Positions 13,613 to 14,371 of a stretch of 14,371 nucleotides of DNA are shown here, one piece after another. The notes under the pieces were generated by a model, which saw only the letters and a list, made by a program, of their open reading frames with translations, did no database searches and had not been told where the DNA came from. The DNA is from Ruminiclostridium sp. (lineage in GTDB: Bacteria > Bacillota > Clostridia > Oscillospirales > Oscillospiraceae). Every line of letters starts with the position of its first letter. Position 1 is the first letter of the stretch. Location: the NCBI GenBank assembly GCA_017560855.1, contig JAFZEB010000027.1, forward strand, positions 1 through 14,371. The letters are read 5' to 3'. The translations under genes and the position numbers were made by a program.

Positions 13613-14236
13613 TCACCCCTCTCTCATGGCCCGGAACCGTTCCCAGTCAAAGGCCCCGTTGGTCTCTGCGGTCCGTTCCCCGTGGGCCCCGCCGCAGACG
13701 GGACAGCGGTCCTCCTCTGCCTGGGCCCGGCAGGCGGGACAAAGCCGATCCAGGACCTCCTCCTCATCCAGGAGCAGGTGGAGGGCACACCACAGGTAGT
13801 CCCGCCCGGTCATGGCCCTGACCCGCTCCTCGGTGGGCAGGGCCCCAAAGGCCCGAAGGACCTTCCACCTGAGCCGCTCCTGGGGCAAGGCTTTCAAAGT
13901 GGCTTTCAGTTCCTCCACCCGGTCCGGGTGGGCGGTGAGACCGGGGTTCTCCCGCCGGTCAAAATCCGCCCAAATCCCGGCCAGCTTCTCGATCTCCTCC
14001 GGGGGCAACCCCTCCAAAACGGCCCGCCCGTGGGGATAGACCGGTTTCCCCGCCCGAACCAAGGCCCGGGCCAGGAGACAGGCGTTGCTGCAAAGAGCCG
14101 TGTCCCCTTCCAGGTCCAAACTCTCCCGGCGGGCCTCCAGCACCTCCCGTACAGTCAGAAGCCGCAGACTCCTGCCGTCGGCCAGAGGGAGGGCAGAACG
14201 CCCTCCCCCCAGTCTCAGCCAGTCCGGGGCGGTCAT
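13613..14236 (-). CDS. Tail assembly chaperone-like protein with C-terminal zinc ribbon
   Basis: A 207-residue protein. Residues 1-95 resemble XkdN-type tail assembly chaperones (RSLRLLTVREVLEARRE, LCSNACLLARALV, GRAVLEGLPPEEIEKLAGIW). Residues 120-160 are helical (TGRDYLWCALHLLLDEEE), and Cys166, 169, 178 and 181 form a zinc ribbon (LCPACR...RCPVCGG), unusual for a tail chaperone. The ATG at 14236 is chosen because it overlaps the preceding stop codon (ATGA) and has GGAG upstream; a longer in-frame start at 14326 would lie inside the preceding gene. In siphophage and myophage tails this slot often yields two products by frameshifting; here one continuous frame covers both parts. Confidence 0.65.
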   Translation of the reverse strand: MTAPDWLRLGGGRSALPLADGRSLRLLTVREVLEARRESLDLEGDTALCSNACLLARALVRAGKPVYPHGRAVLEGLPPEEIEKLAGIWADFDRRENPGLTAHPDRVEELKATLKALPQERLRWKVLRAFGALPTEERVRAMTGRDYLWCALHLLLDEEEVLDRLCPACRAQAEEDRCPVCGGAHGERTAETNGAFDWERFRAMREG

Positions 14237-14371
14237 GCGCCAGTCTCCAGACGGCGGGCGGCCACCACAGAGACCTTCTCCAGGACAAAGGCCCCCAGAT
14301 TGCCGGTCTCCCCGATCTTGCTCCACTGACAGCCGCTGTAGATGACCCGGCGGTCGGGCTTGCAGATGACC
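14233..14371 (-). CDS. C-terminal end of an upstream tail-operon protein (N-terminus beyond window)
   Basis: The last 45 residues of a leftward frame open at the right edge, running VICKPDRRVIYSGCQWSKIG and ending VVAARRLETGA. It is in frame to a TGA that overlaps the next ATG, as expected for an operon neighbour. By position it would be a tail tube or other structural protein, but the fragment is too short to name. Confidence 0.6.
   Translation of the reverse strand, partial: VICKPDRRVIYSGCQWSKIGETGNLGAFVLEKVSVVAARRLETGA

Noticed and set aside
14237..14326. Upstream in-frame start for the chaperone-like gene
   Set aside because: It would lie inside the preceding coding frame, while the ATG at 14236 overlaps that frame's stop in the usual coupled manner.

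Overview
The window looks like chromosome from a high-GC, anaerobic, Gram-positive Clostridia, most likely Oscillospirales of the Flavonifractor/Lawsonibacter type. This is an inference from GC-rich codon choice, strong AGGAGG ribosome sites, an oxygen-sensitive class III ribonucleotide reductase, an acetyl-CoA hydrolase/transferase-family enzyme and PBSX/Xkd-type tail genes. No species is assigned.

Left part (1-5059). A leftward gene cut by the window edge encodes a double zinc ribbon fused to 38-residue RCC1-like repeats. It diverges from a rightward operon of four tightly packed genes: two tandem paralogous EamA/DMT exporters, a CatA-like acetyltransferase and a CoA-transferase. The two divergent promoters both overlap the arms of one inverted repeat. 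The operon ends in an array of small unlike hairpins spaced about 21 bp apart, then a perfect 19-bp-stem terminator.

Middle (5060-9164). A leftward tyrosine recombinase gene is bracketed by two direct copies of a 174-175 bp multi-hairpin element. The stems of the two copies differ but stay paired, and one 7-nt loop is conserved. The recombinase ribosome site is buried in a 12-bp-stem hairpin. Then comes nrdD with its own terminator, a good sigma-A promoter and two NrdR-like boxes 16 bp apart. No nrdG activase gene is present in the window.

Right part (9165-14371). A leftward operon encodes the distal half of a contractile phage-tail-like machine. In transcription order it holds the end of an unidentified protein, a chaperone-like protein with a zinc ribbon, a 142-aa unknown, a LysM tail protein, an XkdQ-like hub, a spike, a gp25-like wedge, baseplate J and an XkdU-like protein. 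No tape measure gene lies where one is expected, and no fibre, holin or lysin gene follows. A 76-bp MITE-like repeat sits in the only large gap of the operon.

The items most worth following up are the paired multi-hairpin elements around the recombinase, the 21-bp hairpin array, the RBS-sequestering hairpin and the compact tail operon without a tape measure.
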